NCBI GenBank assembly: GCA_036278595.1
Contig: DASUKS010000289.1
Span: 1 to 11,886 of the forward strand
Direction of reading: 5' to 3'
Length of the DNA stretch: 11,886 bases
Source: JADMII01 sp036278595
Lineage (GTDB): Bacteria > Chloroflexota > Dehalococcoidia > DSTF01 > JACRBR01
Of this stretch, positions 11,586-11,886 are shown piece by piece. Within the stretch, counting starts at the first letter, position 1, and every line of letters starts with the position of its first letter. The translations under genes were made by a program, and so were the position numbers. The notes under the pieces were generated by a model. That model had not been told where the DNA came from and did not search any database. It saw only the letters and a list, made by a program, of their open reading frames with translations.

Positions 11586-11886
11586 CAGCCCGCCTTCCGC
11601 CGTTGCTCGCGCACGCCGAGCTCGACGATGCGCGCCTCCGCGATGTGGCCGCGCGCGGTTTCGAGCAGCGCGACGGTCTGCAGGCGATGGAATCCGACGC
11701 GCCCGGCGGCGCCCGGGTTCACGTACAGCACGTCGCCGCGATGCTCGACGAGCGGACGGTGGCTGTGGCCGAAGACGACGACATCGGTGCCGGTGGGCGG
11801 GCGCGCGTGCGGGAGCTGATGCACAAGATGGAACCGCAGACCGGCAAGCACGAAGTCGGCGAGCAGCGGCAGCCCGAGCCCGCCGA
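11585..11886 (-). CDS. Calcineurin-like metallophosphoesterase (YfcE/MJ0936-type), partial
   Basis: About 99 C-terminal residues are visible; the frame is open to the right edge, so the N-terminal metal motifs (D-x-H, G-D, G-N-H/C-D) lie outside. Visible are LRFHLVHQLP, where the histidine is the usual metal ligand in the 'HG' block, then VVVFGHSHRP, the G-H-[ST]-H ligand motif, and YVNPGAAGRVGF in place of the more usual N-P-G-S. These order and spacings match the small MJ0936/YfcE phosphodiesterases. The substrate cannot be told from this part. It overlaps the next gene by one base, so the two are co-translated. An apparent GTG at 11851 is internal, not the start. Confidence 0.88.
   Translation of the reverse strand, partial: GGLGLPLLADFVLAGLRFHLVHQLPHARPPTGTDVVVFGHSHRPLVEHRGDVLYVNPGAAGRVGFHRLQTVALLETARGHIAEARIVELGVREQRRKAG

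Noticed and set aside
1..11886. tRNA, rRNA, CRISPR arrays, insertion sequences, integrase attachment sites
   Set aside because: Looked for on both strands; no cloverleaf, regular repeat-spacer pattern, transposase or terminal inverted repeats was found by eye.

Overview
The window is a densely coded, high-G+C stretch of bacterial chromosome with genes on both strands and no intergenic gap longer than about 215 bases. No tRNA, rRNA, CRISPR array or insertion sequence is visible. The gene mix (a stand-alone TsaA/TrmO domain, DUF1786, a thioredoxin-reductase-like protein, a Pro/Thr-tailed membrane protein with a sigma-like N-terminus, and a GAGCGAAGCGAAGGAT-type intergenic repeat) would fit Chloroflexota. 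That placement is an inference from gene style, not proof.

Layout. Positions 1-1171 (minus) hold an iron-uptake pair: an FTR1/EfeU-type permease followed by a cupredoxin-like lipoprotein that runs off the left edge. A DtxR-family metalloregulator (1321-2016, plus) is divergent from them. Two 6-4-6 palindromes, centred 20 bp apart, lie between, over a candidate promoter for the permease. A TrmO-type tRNA methyltransferase (2090-2608, plus) converges on dapB of lysine biosynthesis (2612-3409, minus). Next come an unrecognised protein with an internal duplication (3486-4097, minus) and a 2H phosphoesterase (4233-4925, minus). At 5004-5619 (plus) is a DUF433/DUF5615 toxin-antitoxin pair of the VapBC45 type whose toxin is frameshifted. 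A six-helix membrane diguanylate cyclase (5628-6797, minus) follows, then a degenerate ECF-sigma-like protein fused to a zinc-finger-like motif, a membrane helix and a Pro/Thr-rich tail (6913-8310, minus). A strong consensus promoter at 8471-8499 drives a 36-residue single-helix membrane protein followed by a long GC hairpin. DUF1786 (8794-9900) and a thioredoxin-reductase-like flavoprotein with a CITC centre but an eroded NADPH motif (10043-10963) are on plus. The right end (minus) has a calcineurin-like phosphoesterase running off the edge. It is coupled to a short protein resembling the N-terminus of an M3-type peptidase.

Regulation. Several genes have good Shine-Dalgarno sequences: cupredoxin, permease, dapB, the 203-residue protein, the antitoxin and the small membrane protein. 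Others have none, and some of these have a -10-like hexamer ending exactly 6 nt before the start codon, which suggests leaderless transcripts.

Most genes are recognisable household or accessory functions. The parts most worth a second look are the sigma-like fusion protein, the strongly promoted 36-residue protein, the eroded flavoprotein, the paired operators and the duplicated-domain protein. I did not find convincing evidence of a complete new multi-gene system.
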